From Mycolicibacterium litorale (GTDB lineage: Bacteria; Actinomycetota; Actinomycetes; Mycobacteriales; Mycobacteriaceae), in assembly GCA_002007745.1 (NCBI GenBank), contig CP019882.1, forward strand, positions 3,720,001-3,784,000: DNA of 64,000 nucleotides. The letters run 5' to 3'. The position numbers and the translations under genes are program-made. The first letter of the stretch is position 1, and each line of letters starts with the position of its first letter. The notes under the pieces are model-generated. The model saw only the letters and a list, made by a program, of their open reading frames with translations, did no database searches and was not told the origin of the DNA. This document shows positions 1 to 7,542 of this stretch, in pieces.

Positions 1-58
1 ACAATGCTCCACCGGCTATCGGCGCAGCTCCCAGCGCGATCGAAGCGATTCCCGACAT
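1..58 (-). CDS. N-terminus of an unidentified protein, cut by the window edge
   Basis: An ATG at 58-56 on the minus strand follows a strong Shine-Dalgarno (GGAGGTGTC directly upstream). It opens a frame that runs off the window: MSGIASIALGAAPIAGGAL. The visible 19 residues are small, hydrophobic and glycine/alanine-rich, which fits the start of a membrane segment or signal-like helix. The gene lies downstream of, and in the same direction as, the flavodoxin-like gene at 114-572. Too little is visible to assign a family. Confidence 0.5.
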   Translation of the reverse strand, partial: MSGIASIALGAAPIAGGAL

Positions 59-113
59 GACACCTCCAGTTCGTCTGTGAACAGTAGTGCCCGCGCCGCT
101 CCGCGGTGGCCGT

Positions 114-572
114 CTACTCCATCAGGCCGGCGGCCACTGTCGCGCCCAGCTCCCAGCAGGCCTCGACGTCGGCCCTGCCGGGCTTGCCGGAGACGACGAC
201 GGTCTCGGCAGCCCTGATCCAGCCCAGACCGGTGGTGATCGCCTCGACGCCGCGGATGGCGCCCTCGGCGCCTTCGTTGCCGTGCACGTAGAGCCCGAAC
301 GGCCGGCCCCGGGTCGCGTCCAGGCATGGGTAGTAGCAGACGTCGAACGCGTGTTTGAGCGCACCGCTCATGTAGCCGAGGTTGGCCGGGGTGCCCAGCA
401 GGTAGCCGTCGGCGGCCAGCATGTCGGCCGGAGAGACGGTCAATGCCGGCCGGCGGACTACCTCGACGCCCTCGATCTCGGGAGCGCTCGCACCGGACAG
501 GACCGCCTCGAACATCTCCTGGCAGTGCGGCGACGGCGTGTGGTGGACGATCAACAATCGCTGTGCAGGCAC
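114..572 (-). CDS. Flavodoxin-like NAD(P)H-dependent FMN reductase family protein
   Basis: About 152 residues. The N-terminus has the beta-strand plus phosphate-loop pattern of flavodoxin-fold proteins (LLIVHHTPSPHCQEM), followed by a GTPANLGYMSG segment that fits the second FMN-contact loop and a later VHGNEGAEGA loop. The protein looks like the Rv2771c family, which sits in the same place beside dapB in M. tuberculosis. I chose the GTG at 572, with AAGG a few bases upstream, because homology begins there; the open frame extends to 665 without recognisable sequence. Likely role: small cytoplasmic FMN-dependent redox enzyme. Substrate unknown. Confidence 0.72.
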   Translation of the reverse strand: MPAQRLLIVHHTPSPHCQEMFEAVLSGASAPEIEGVEVVRRPALTVSPADMLAADGYLLGTPANLGYMSGALKHAFDVCYYPCLDATRGRPFGLYVHGNEGAEGAIRGVEAITTGLGWIRAAETVVVSGKPGRADVEACWELGATVAAGLME

Positions 573-712
573 TTCCAGCCTTCGCAAGATGGATACATTT
601 TCCCCAGAGTTCCCCCGCGTCGGAGTCCCCGCAAGGTTACGGTGCGCACCGGCGAGGCTGTCCAAGAACCACGGGCAGCGGGCACCCCATTGGGTCCCTC
701 GGGCGAAGGTGC

Positions 713-1102
713 TCAGCCCTGCGCCACGACGCGCGTCGGCCGCAAGGTCACGGCGACCCGACCCTCGCGCTCCGCCGGGAAGGTGTCCGGATCCTCGCCG
801 TAGTGGCGGGCGACCCGCTCGAACAGCTCGAGTTTGGGATCGTCGTCGACCTCGACGGTGCCGCGGATCTCCAGGGTCCGGAACGGGTTCTGCGGATCGA
901 TGATGAACAGCGTCGCCTGCGGGCGGGCGACGACGTTCTTGTACTTCTGCCGCGAGGTCACCAACGACGTCTTGACGGTGGCCCCGTCGAGGACGAACCA
1001 GATAGCGGTCACCTGGGGTGTTCCGTCAGCTCCGACGGTGGACAGTGAGGCGACGAGTGGTGATTCGGCGAGATCATGGTGCGATTCGGGGATGGCGGTC
1101 AT
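713..1102 (-). CDS. PPOX-class F420/FMN-dependent oxidoreductase family protein
   Basis: 129 residues, the usual size of single-domain split-barrel flavin/F420-binding proteins of the pyridoxamine-5'-phosphate-oxidase fold. The typical opening is present: a short helix, then LVASLSTVGADGTPQVTAIWF, where substrate or cofactor contacts lie, then a KTSLVTSRQKYKN stretch and a central beta-hairpin ending RGTVEVDDD. Mycobacterial members often use F420 rather than FMN, but cofactor choice cannot be read from sequence alone. It lies 51 bp downstream of the TPR-like membrane gene, in the same direction, and is probably part of the dapB transcript. Confidence 0.75.
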   Translation of the reverse strand: MTAIPESHHDLAESPLVASLSTVGADGTPQVTAIWFVLDGATVKTSLVTSRQKYKNVVARPQATLFIIDPQNPFRTLEIRGTVEVDDDPKLELFERVARHYGEDPDTFPAEREGRVAVTLRPTRVVAQG

Positions 1103-1153
1103 GCGGGAGACAAACCGTGTCGACCGTCAGTCCATTCCCGCCATTCCCGCGGG

Positions 1154-1612
1154 TTACCGCTTGCCCGCCTGCATGCTCACCGCGGTGCGCATCGTCTCGC
1201 GGGCACGGCCGCGGTCTCCGGCGTAGTCGTAGGCCCGGGCCAGCCGGTACCAGCGCAGCCAATTGTCCGGGTCGGCTTCCAGCTCGGCACGCACCGTGTC
1301 GAACAGGGCGTCGGCGGCGTCACGCTGGATGCGTCCCGCCGGTGTGCGGGGCAGGTCGCTCACATCGAGGTCCATGCCGTCTTCTTTGGCCAGTGCGGCC
1401 AGCCGCTGGTGGGCGAAGCCGGCCCGCAGGGTCGCGACCATCGCCCAGGCCCCGACGATCGGCAGCAGCAGCACCCCGATGCCGAGGGCGATCGCCACCG
1501 GGGTGCCGGTGCTGATCAGCGTGATTCCAGTGCGGCCCAGCAGCACGAAGTACACGATCAGGGCCGCACACATGAGCCCGATCAGCAGCTGGATGCGCAG
1601 CGCCCGGTTCAC
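1154..1612 (-). CDS. Membrane-anchored TPR-like protein downstream of dapB
   Basis: 152 residues. Two predicted transmembrane helices lie near the N-terminus (about residues 8-26 and 36-60), followed by a cytoplasmic-looking helical region. The C-terminus resembles a tetratricopeptide unit (NWLRWYRLARAYDYAGDRGRARETM). This matches the Rv2772c family, conserved next to dapB in mycobacteria, whose function is unknown. Its start codon overlaps the dapB stop by four bases (ATGA), so the two are probably translationally coupled. A scaffold role is suggested only by the TPR-like tail. Confidence 0.75.
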   Translation of the reverse strand: MNRALRIQLLIGLMCAALIVYFVLLGRTGITLISTGTPVAIALGIGVLLLPIVGAWAMVATLRAGFAHQRLAALAKEDGMDLDVSDLPRTPAGRIQRDAADALFDTVRAELEADPDNWLRWYRLARAYDYAGDRGRARETMRTAVSMQAGKR

Positions 1613-2343
1613 AGGTCGAGCAGCGGTTCGATTCCGATGGTCAACCCGGTCCGGGATGCGACCTCGCGCACGGCGAGCAGCACGCCGGGCACGAAGGAGG
1701 TGCGATCCAGGCTGTCGTGCCGAATGGTCAGGGTCTCACCGACGGTGCCGAACAGCACTTCCTGGTGCGCCACCAGACCGGCCAGCCGCACCGAGTGCAC
1801 GGGAACACCGTCGACGTCGGCGCCGCGCGCACCGGGCAGCCCGGTGCTGGTGGCGTCGGGGTTGGGCGGCAGGTCTTTGCGCGCCTCGGCGATGAGTTTG
1901 GCGGTGCGCGTCGCGGTACCCGACGGCGCGTCGGCCTTGTGCGGGTGGTGCAGCTCGATGACTTCCACCGATTCGAAGTACGGCGCGGCCTTCTGCGCGA
2001 AGTGCATCGACAGCACCGCACCGATGGCGAAGTTCGGGGCGATCAGCACGGCGCTGTCCGGCTTGTCGGCCAGCCAGGCCCGGACCTGCTCCAGGCGCTC
2101 CTCGGTGAAACCGGTGGTGCCGACGACGGCGTGGATGCCGTTGTCGATGAGGAACTTCAGGTTGTCCATGACGACGTCGGGGTGGGTGAAGTCGATGACC
2201 ACCTCGGTGCCGCTGTCGGTGAGCAAGCTCAGGTCGTCGCCGGCGTCGACTTCGGCGCTCAGCGTCAGGTCGTCGGCATCACGCACGGCCGCGCACATGG
2301 TGGTTCCGACTTTGCCTCTGGCTCCCAGGACCCCGACTCGCAT
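1609..2343 (-). CDS. dapB: 4-hydroxy-tetrahydrodipicolinate reductase
   Basis: 244 residues, the normal length for mycobacterial DapB. The N-terminal Rossmann fold has the dinucleotide loop GARGKVG at residues 8-14. The catalytic-domain motif ELHHPHKADAPSGTA carries the His-His and Lys used in catalysis and the SGTA loop used for substrate binding. The enzyme reduces 4-hydroxy-tetrahydrodipicolinate with NAD(P)H in the diaminopimelate/lysine branch that feeds peptidoglycan. No Shine-Dalgarno is present; a TAGGCT hexamer seven bases before the ATG suggests a leaderless transcript. It is the first gene of an operon with the next two or three genes. Confidence 0.95.
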   Translation of the reverse strand: MRVGVLGARGKVGTTMCAAVRDADDLTLSAEVDAGDDLSLLTDSGTEVVIDFTHPDVVMDNLKFLIDNGIHAVVGTTGFTEERLEQVRAWLADKPDSAVLIAPNFAIGAVLSMHFAQKAAPYFESVEVIELHHPHKADAPSGTATRTAKLIAEARKDLPPNPDATSTGLPGARGADVDGVPVHSVRLAGLVAHQEVLFGTVGETLTIRHDSLDRTSFVPGVLLAVREVASRTGLTIGIEPLLDL

Positions 2344-2350
2344 GGCGACA

Positions 2351-2356
2351 AGCCTA
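2351..2356 (-). promoter_or_regulatory. Putative -10 element of a leaderless dapB transcript
   Basis: On the minus strand the hexamer TAGGCT (TANNNT class) ends seven bases before the dapB ATG, and no ribosome-binding site intervenes. Transcription from this hexamer would begin at or next to the start codon. Confidence 0.5.
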
Positions 2357-2391
2357 GCGAGGAGCAGAACCGGACCCCGCGCGAGGCGAGG

Positions 2392-2679
2392 TCAGGCAAT
2401 GCTGGACAGGCCGCCGAATGCGACCGCGACGAAAAGGATGCCGAACAGTGTCGCCGCGAAGAAACCCTCGACAACCGGCCAGAGCTCCCTGACCTTGATC
2501 GACAGCAGCATGGCCACAAAACCGACGAATGCCGGGATGACCGGTACGAACAGCCAGTAATAGACGAACGGTGTGGCCGCCATCGATACGAGGCCACCCA
2601 AGAAGCCGGCCGCCATCGGTGCCAGCGTCGGCCGCGGCGGCGGCACCTGAGCCCAGCCGTGTTCGAATTCCCGCGACAT
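2392..2679 (-). CDS. Small membrane protein, third gene of the ESX-like unit
   Basis: 95 residues. A hydrophilic proline-rich start (MSREFEHGWAQVPPPRP) precedes about two transmembrane segments, at residues 22-55 (broken by a proline-containing turn) and 70-92. The start ATG overlaps the upstream stop by one base (TGATG), so it is translated with the 106-residue membrane gene. No family was recognised. Its place behind a large WXG-like gene makes it a candidate membrane partner or immunity protein, by context only. The open frame extends upstream to 2928, but that part is antisense-type filler. Confidence 0.6.
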   Translation of the reverse strand: MSREFEHGWAQVPPPRPTLAPMAAGFLGGLVSMAATPFVYYWLFVPVIPAFVGFVAMLLSIKVRELWPVVEGFFAATLFGILFVAVAFGGLSSIA

Positions 2680-2999
2680 CACAACAACCTCCACAGCCAC
2701 GACTGGATCGCGACAGTGCCGAATACGACCCATCCAGAAAGCGCACACAGGATGAGCGCGAGGCCCGCAGTGCGGGCTGCCGGACGCGACAGCAGCAGCA
2801 GACCCGAACCGGCGAGAAGCGTCAACGCATTCACCCCGATGACGATGAGGAGATCGCTTGGCACTATCCAGCCAGTGTTGGCTCGAGCGCCGTTGCGAGT
2901 CACCACAAGCAACGACAACAACGCCCAATAAACACCGCCGAGCGCGGCACCAGCGAAAATCGCTACCCTGCTTCGGATTCCGTATTGGCCGACCATCAC
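2679..2999 (-). CDS. Small membrane protein, second gene of the ESX-like unit
   Basis: 106 residues with three or four predicted transmembrane helices (about residues 9-33, 43-70 and 76-104) and very short loops. The start is ATG at 2999 (MMVGQYG), 13 bp after the stop of the large WXG-like gene, in the same direction; it ends in a one-base stop/start overlap with the next gene. No named family was recognised. Tight packing with the 464-residue gene suggests that the three are co-expressed. Confidence 0.6.
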   Translation of the reverse strand: MMVGQYGIRSRVAIFAGAALGGVYWALLSLLVVTRNGARANTGWIVPSDLLIVIGVNALTLLAGSGLLLLSRPAARTAGLALILCALSGWVVFGTVAIQSWLWRLL

Positions 3000-3012
3000 A
3001 GCATCCTCGATT

Positions 3013-4407
3013 TCATGGTGCCGCCAACACCGCCACTCGTTGTTCCCCGACCGGCCGCAGTTCGGCGGACGGGTACGGCGGGATAGGAGCGACGGGCGGC
3101 ATCGGCACCCGCTGTCCTATCACGGGGCGCTCGGGCGGATGGGACTCATCGGGAAACTCGCCCATCAGCCCCGGCCCCAGCTGTTGGGACAGCGGCAGGC
3201 CCAAAAATGGAGCAACGGGTCCGATATTGAGCGGCATGATCCTGTCTACCAGGGTCGTCGCCCCACCCCGGTCGTTATAGATCTCGATCGCAGGAAAGTC
3301 GGAGACAACGCCGCCGGCAATGGGGCCGGCATCAGTCGGCTTGAACACCAGTCGTCCGTTGACATTCCACGGGCTTGACTTGGCGACGCCCTCCCCGCCA
3401 GGCGAGAAGGGGTCGGCGGCGCGATAGTCGATCTGCACCGAACCGTTGGAATTCTGGCTGACTTTGACATTCGGTGACCCGGTCCGCACCCCGGTGCCGG
3501 GCATGACGGACGGATTCTGCCTGGCCAGGACGATGCCGTTCTCGTAGTCCAGGTAGAAGGACACCCGCGACTGCTCGGGTCCCGCCATCGGATCGAAACC
3601 CCTTCCGTCGCCAAGGTTGTCACCGAACGGGGTCCAGGCCGTCACACCCGGGATGAACAGATTGGTGCGCACCACCCCCTGCCCGGGTATCGGCCTTATC
3701 CGGCCCACCACAATGTTTGCCGCGACCCCGTCGTTCTTCGCGCTGTAGCTGTGCGGATCGAGTGCAGCGGCGGTATCCCAATCGGCGGCACTGCGCGGCT
3801 CGCGACCGAGAAGCTCGCGGAATGCCGTGGTTTGGTTGCTACGCCGCTCGGCGTCCCGCTCCACCTCCGGTGTTCGCGGGTCCAGGTCGAAACCCAAGGC
3901 GCGGACGTCGGCCTCCAGTTGAGTTCCGTCAAGGATCTGCGCGAGTTCGGCGTCCACCCGGTCGGCGAGGTGAATGAGCTTGTCTATCCGGCCGACTAAT
4001 TCCCGGCCGGCTGCTTCGAGGTCGCAACGCCGTTGCTCCGACGCGTAGAAAGGCACCGTCCAGCTCACCGCACCGGACCTCTGGTTGATCTGGAAATCCC
4101 ACGAAGCCGCGAAATCCTGGAGCCGCTCCCATTCGTCCTTGACGTGCGCCACCCGCGCGGCCGACCGGGTGATCGCCGCGGCAATGGACTCGCATTCGTC
4201 GGCGTGGCGATACATCTCGAGCCTGGTTCGCCACATGGCGGCCCGGACCGCGTCCGCGGCATGTCCCTCCCATTGAATGCCGTTCATGATCACGCCGAGT
4301 TGGTCGGCTGCAGCGCTCGTGGCGGACCCCTGTTCGGCGGCTGCTCGCGCCACGGCACTGATCGACGAGTCGTCCCATCTCTCGATGTCGTCAAGTGTCA
4401 GGCTCAT
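3013..4407 (-). CDS. WXG/ESX-like large protein, putative type VII secretion substrate
   Basis: 464 residues. The N-terminal half (about 1-165) is all-helical with a W46-E47-G48 turn followed by Y66-x-x-x-D70. This matches the WXG plus YxxxD/E signature of ESX (type VII) substrates. The C-terminal part (about 185-440) is a beta-rich globular domain containing FRELLGREP, GRIRPIPGQGVVRTNLFIPG and AADPFSPGGEG, a region I recall from uncharacterised mycobacterial proteins. It ends in a proline-rich tail. A strong GAGGAGG Shine-Dalgarno lies eight bases before the ATG. No catalytic motif was recognised, so toxin activity is a guess. Two small membrane protein genes follow within 13 bp. Confidence 0.7.
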   Translation of the reverse strand: MSLTLDDIERWDDSSISAVARAAAEQGSATSAAADQLGVIMNGIQWEGHAADAVRAAMWRTRLEMYRHADECESIAAAITRSAARVAHVKDEWERLQDFAASWDFQINQRSGAVSWTVPFYASEQRRCDLEAAGRELVGRIDKLIHLADRVDAELAQILDGTQLEADVRALGFDLDPRTPEVERDAERRSNQTTAFRELLGREPRSAADWDTAAALDPHSYSAKNDGVAANIVVGRIRPIPGQGVVRTNLFIPGVTAWTPFGDNLGDGRGFDPMAGPEQSRVSFYLDYENGIVLARQNPSVMPGTGVRTGSPNVKVSQNSNGSVQIDYRAADPFSPGGEGVAKSSPWNVNGRLVFKPTDAGPIAGGVVSDFPAIEIYNDRGGATTLVDRIMPLNIGPVAPFLGLPLSQQLGPGLMGEFPDESHPPERPVIGQRVPMPPVAPIPPYPSAELRPVGEQRVAVLAAP

Positions 4408-4548
4408 CTGTATTGCCTCCTCGCTCCGCGTGAGGCAGAAGTTAGGTGATCACGCACGGCACCACTAGTCACCCTGAGCGTGATGCCGCATTCGTGGCTC
4501 AACGCAGGACGTCACGCCGTAGCATTTGGTCGGGGAAAGGCCGGGGGA

Positions 4549-5517
4549 ATGTTCAAACGAGCCGGATTGGCCATACTGAGCGCGGCGGTGATCGCAACCG
4601 CTCCGGTGGGCCATGCCGCAACCGTCCTCACCCTCGAGGGCGGATTCGTCGGGATGCAACACATCCTGCACTTCACGCCGACGCAGTTGCGTGGCGACCT
4701 GTGCGCGGCACCCAACCACTGCCAGCCGGTCGATTACTTCGCGCTGCCCGGCGACGCCTTCAACGCACGCGGCGCCACCGATGTCCAGAACGCCATCGAC
4801 GCGCTGCCGGCCGGCGAGCAGGTCGTGCTGTTCGGGCACAGCCAGGGCGGCCAGGTGATCTACACCGACCTGCGCCGCTGGGCCGCCGACCCGGCCGGTG
4901 CGCCCGATCCGGCCCGGGTGTCGTGGGTGTCCATCGGCAACCCGGAGAACCCGTACGGGGGTCGACGGCCAAAGACCGAAGGTGCTGGGGCGCAATGGCT
5001 TCCACCGGACACCGCGTATCAGGGCACCGAGGTGATCCGGCAGTACGACGGGTGGGCGGACTGGCCCGACGATCCGAGCAATCTGCTGGCTGTGGCCAAC
5101 GCCGTCGCCGGCATGTTCTCGATCCATACGAACTACCGGCAGGTTGACCTCGACGACCCGAACAACGTCCGCTTCACCCCCGACGTGGCCGGGCAGCCGG
5201 GCAACGTCACCTACGTGTGGGTACCGACCAAGACACTGCCGTTGGCCGCCTGGGCCGGCCCGTTGGCGCCGGCCCTGGACAACGCGCTGCGCCCGATCAT
5301 CGAGAAGGCCTATCACCGGCCGGTCGACATCCCCGATCCCACACCGGCGGCCTCTGCTGCCACGCAGAGCGCCAGGACCGCAGCGCTGCAGCCGCCGGTT
5401 CGGGCCAAGGCGGCGTCCCGCCGCTCGGGCGTGCCGGCCGCGTCGGCATCGAAACCGGGCCGGGACGCACCGGTCCGCCATCGGGTCAACACCAGGGCCG
5501 CACGCGGCAGCGACTGA
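4549..5517 (+). CDS. Secreted PE-PPE-domain alpha/beta hydrolase
   Basis: 322 residues. A signal peptide ends near residue 23 (AVIATAPVGHA, signal-peptidase-like AHA/A). The mature part has the serine-hydrolase nucleophile elbow GHSQGG (about residue 97), as in PE-PPE domain esterases/lipases, followed by the SWVSIGNPENPYGG stretch typical of that family. The C-terminus is a low-complexity Ala/Arg/Pro tail. The ATG at 4549 was chosen because it starts the signal peptide and has AAAGG upstream; the frame is open to 4480. The gene is divergent from the WXG-like gene with a 141-bp shared upstream region. Natural substrate unknown, probably a lipid ester at the cell surface. Confidence 0.8.
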   Translation: MFKRAGLAILSAAVIATAPVGHAATVLTLEGGFVGMQHILHFTPTQLRGDLCAAPNHCQPVDYFALPGDAFNARGATDVQNAIDALPAGEQVVLFGHSQGGQVIYTDLRRWAADPAGAPDPARVSWVSIGNPENPYGGRRPKTEGAGAQWLPPDTAYQGTEVIRQYDGWADWPDDPSNLLAVANAVAGMFSIHTNYRQVDLDDPNNVRFTPDVAGQPGNVTYVWVPTKTLPLAAWAGPLAPALDNALRPIIEKAYHRPVDIPDPTPAASAATQSARTAALQPPVRAKAASRRSGVPAASASKPGRDAPVRHRVNTRAARGSD

Positions 5518-5538
5518 CACCGCTCTTCCGCGGGATTT

Positions 5539-6924
5539 TTGCCGGACGGCCGGCGTAGTCTTTCGAAAGTTCGGATCGACGCGGCACTGGATGCGCTCGA
5601 CGCGGCCGTGGACGCCCTGGCGGCGATCGACCTCGACAGCGTTGCGGCAGTGCAGCGCTATCGCATCGTCGATCGGCTCGAGATCGCACGACGACGCCAG
5701 ATCGCGATCAGCGGTGAACACACCGCTCGACTCGAGCATGTCCCGGGTTGCCCACCGGTCCCGATCACGCTGGCCGATGTCCTGCGGATCAGCCGCGCCG
5801 AGGCGCGCCGCCGGCTGCGCGACGCCGACCAGCTCAAGCAGCGCACCACGCTGACCGGTGAACCCCTGGCGCCGCTGCTGCCCGAAACCGCCAAGGCCTG
5901 GCATGACGGCTTGTTGGATGGCGAGCATCTTCAGGTCATCCAACGATTCCTGCGGGACCTGCCCGACCATGTACCGCCCGTCGAGATCGAGAAAGCCGAG
6001 AAGTCCCTGGCCGAACACGCGGTGACACTGCGCCCCGACCAGCTGGCCAAAGTCGCGCACCAACTGTCGCTGCTACTCAACCCTGACGGGACGTTCTCCG
6101 ACGAGGACCGTGCTCGCCGGCGCGGCTTCCTGTGGTGTGGTGGGCAACGCCCCGACGGCATGAGCGTCGGCAAGCTGATCGCCGACCCGCAATTGCGCGC
6201 CATGCTCGACGCCTGGTTCGCCAAGTTCGCCGCACCGGGGGTGTGCAACCCGGCCGACCAGAGCCCGAGCCTGGCCCCCACCCCCGACGAGGCCGAGCGC
6301 GACCTGCGCAGCCATGGTCAGCGCCAGCACGACGCCCTCACCGCCCTGGTCCGCGGACAACTCGGTGACCCGAAACTGGGCCAGCACAACGGGCTGCCGG
6401 TCACCGTGATCGTCTCAGCCACCCTCCACGACATCCAGGCCCGCACCGGCCAGGCCGTCACCGCCAGCGGCACCCTGGTCCCCATCCCCGACGTGATCCG
6501 GATGGCCACCCACGCGTATCACTATCTCGCCCTGTTCGACGGGGTGACCGGACGAGCACTGTGGCTCGGCCGCACCAAACGCGTAGCCTCCGCCGATCAG
6601 CGCATCGTCTTGCACGCCAAGGACCGCGGCTGCACCCGTCCCGGCTGCGACGCGCCCGGCTACCGAACCGAAATCCATCACATCGACGAGTGGGCGGCCG
6701 GCGGCCACACCAATGTCGACACACTCACCATGGCGTGTCCGCCGGACCACAAACTGCTCGACCAAGGCTGGAAGACCCGCAAACTCCCGGACGGCACCAC
6801 CGAATGGATCCCGCCACCCCACCTCCCGATCACCGGCGGTGTCAACGACTTTCACCACCCCGACCGACTCCTCGACCGGGACGACACCGCACCGTCCGAC
6901 GGCGCGGGTGGTGAAGCCGCGTGA
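5539..6924 (+). CDS. DUF222 / HNH endonuclease domain protein (REP13E12-like family)
   Basis: About 461 residues. An N-terminal DUF222 helical region (about 10-330) is followed by an HNH nuclease motif near residue 360: two paired cysteines (CTRPGCDAPG), then IHHIDEWAAGG, the HTN core and a final H in PPDHKLL. These genes are abundant in mycobacteria, often in repeated copies, and some families are associated with mobile elements; their biological role is not established. The start is uncertain: the frame opens with a TTG at 5539 and no good ATG or GTG occurs before conserved sequence. It starts 21 bp after the hydrolase gene. Confidence 0.85.
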   Translation: MPDGRRSLSKVRIDAALDALDAAVDALAAIDLDSVAAVQRYRIVDRLEIARRRQIAISGEHTARLEHVPGCPPVPITLADVLRISRAEARRRLRDADQLKQRTTLTGEPLAPLLPETAKAWHDGLLDGEHLQVIQRFLRDLPDHVPPVEIEKAEKSLAEHAVTLRPDQLAKVAHQLSLLLNPDGTFSDEDRARRRGFLWCGGQRPDGMSVGKLIADPQLRAMLDAWFAKFAAPGVCNPADQSPSLAPTPDEAERDLRSHGQRQHDALTALVRGQLGDPKLGQHNGLPVTVIVSATLHDIQARTGQAVTASGTLVPIPDVIRMATHAYHYLALFDGVTGRALWLGRTKRVASADQRIVLHAKDRGCTRPGCDAPGYRTEIHHIDEWAAGGHTNVDTLTMACPPDHKLLDQGWKTRKLPDGTTEWIPPPHLPITGGVNDFHHPDRLLDRDDTAPSDGAGGEAA

Positions 6925-6935
6925 CCGGCGACCGC

Positions 6936-7448
6936 CTACAGCGGGGCCGCGCCGCGCAGGTGCTCGAAGATGAGCGAGGTTTGCGTGCCGGCCACATCGG
7001 CATCGGCGTTGAGGTTCTCCACAACGAACGAGCGCAGGTCGTCGGTATCGCGGGCGGCCACGTGAATGATGAAATCGTCGGCACCGGCCAGGAAGTAGAC
7101 GTCCATCACCTGCGGCTTGCGCCGGATCTGCTGGATGAAGGTGCCGATCTTGCCGCGGGCATTGGATTGCAGACTCACCGAGATCATCGCCTGCAGGGAC
7201 AACCCGATCGCCGCGGGATCGATGTCGGTGTAGAACCCGCGGATCACCCCGATGTCCTGCAGCCGGCGCACTCGCCCGTGACAGGTGGACGGGGCGATGC
7301 CGACCGCGTCGGCCAGCGCGCTGTTGGAGATCCTTGCGTCGGCGTGCAGTGCCGCGAGAATGCGTCGGTCCACGTCATCGAGCTCGGTCCGAACATCCTT
7401 CGGCGTGCTCGCGGTTCGCATGGCAATTTTTGTCGATCCTTCGGTCAC
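6936..7448 (-). CDS. aldR: Lrp/AsnC-family regulator of alanine dehydrogenase
   Basis: 170 residues. The N-terminal helix-turn-helix spans about residues 25-75 (DRRILAALHADARISNSALA, then GIAPSTCHGRVRRL). A C-terminal RAM/ligand-binding domain (about 85-165) has a typical GADDFIIHVAARD stretch. It is divergent from ald with a 94-bp shared upstream region, the same arrangement as Rv2779c/ald in M. tuberculosis, where AldR senses amino acids and controls ald. The start may be GTG 7448 (used here) or ATG 7421; the conserved domain begins after both. Confidence 0.88.
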   Translation of the reverse strand: MTEGSTKIAMRTASTPKDVRTELDDVDRRILAALHADARISNSALADAVGIAPSTCHGRVRRLQDIGVIRGFYTDIDPAAIGLSLQAMISVSLQSNARGKIGTFIQQIRRKPQVMDVYFLAGADDFIIHVAARDTDDLRSFVVENLNADADVAGTQTSLIFEHLRGAAPL

Positions 7449-7478
7449 GACACGATCTTAGTGAATCTTTGTCGTCCT
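7427..7478. promoter_or_regulatory. Candidate AldR operator with two TTTGTCG direct repeats
   Basis: Two copies of a TTTGTCG-centred sequence followed by TCCT lie at 7427-7440 and 7465-7478, 38 bp apart on the same strand. They flank the AldR start, in an AT-rich spacer inside an otherwise GC-rich region. The spacing is between three and four helical turns, as expected for an Lrp-type octamer wrapping DNA. Downstream, TAAACT near 7485 may be the ald -10 element. Confidence 0.4.
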
Positions 7479-7542
7479 GATTGCCTAAACTCCGATGGTT
7501 CTTCACAATTCTTGTAAGCCAATCCCAGAACAAGGAGCGATC

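Noticed and set aside
4408..4548. Extended start of the PE-PPE hydrolase at 4480
   Set aside because: The added 23 residues precede a clean signal peptide, and the ATG at 4549 has its own AAAGG; the longer form would bury the signal.
5539..6924. DUF222-HNH gene as part of an active mobile element
   Set aside because: No terminal repeats, att-like duplications, integrase or transposase were found on either side; the family is common as stand-alone genes in mycobacteria.
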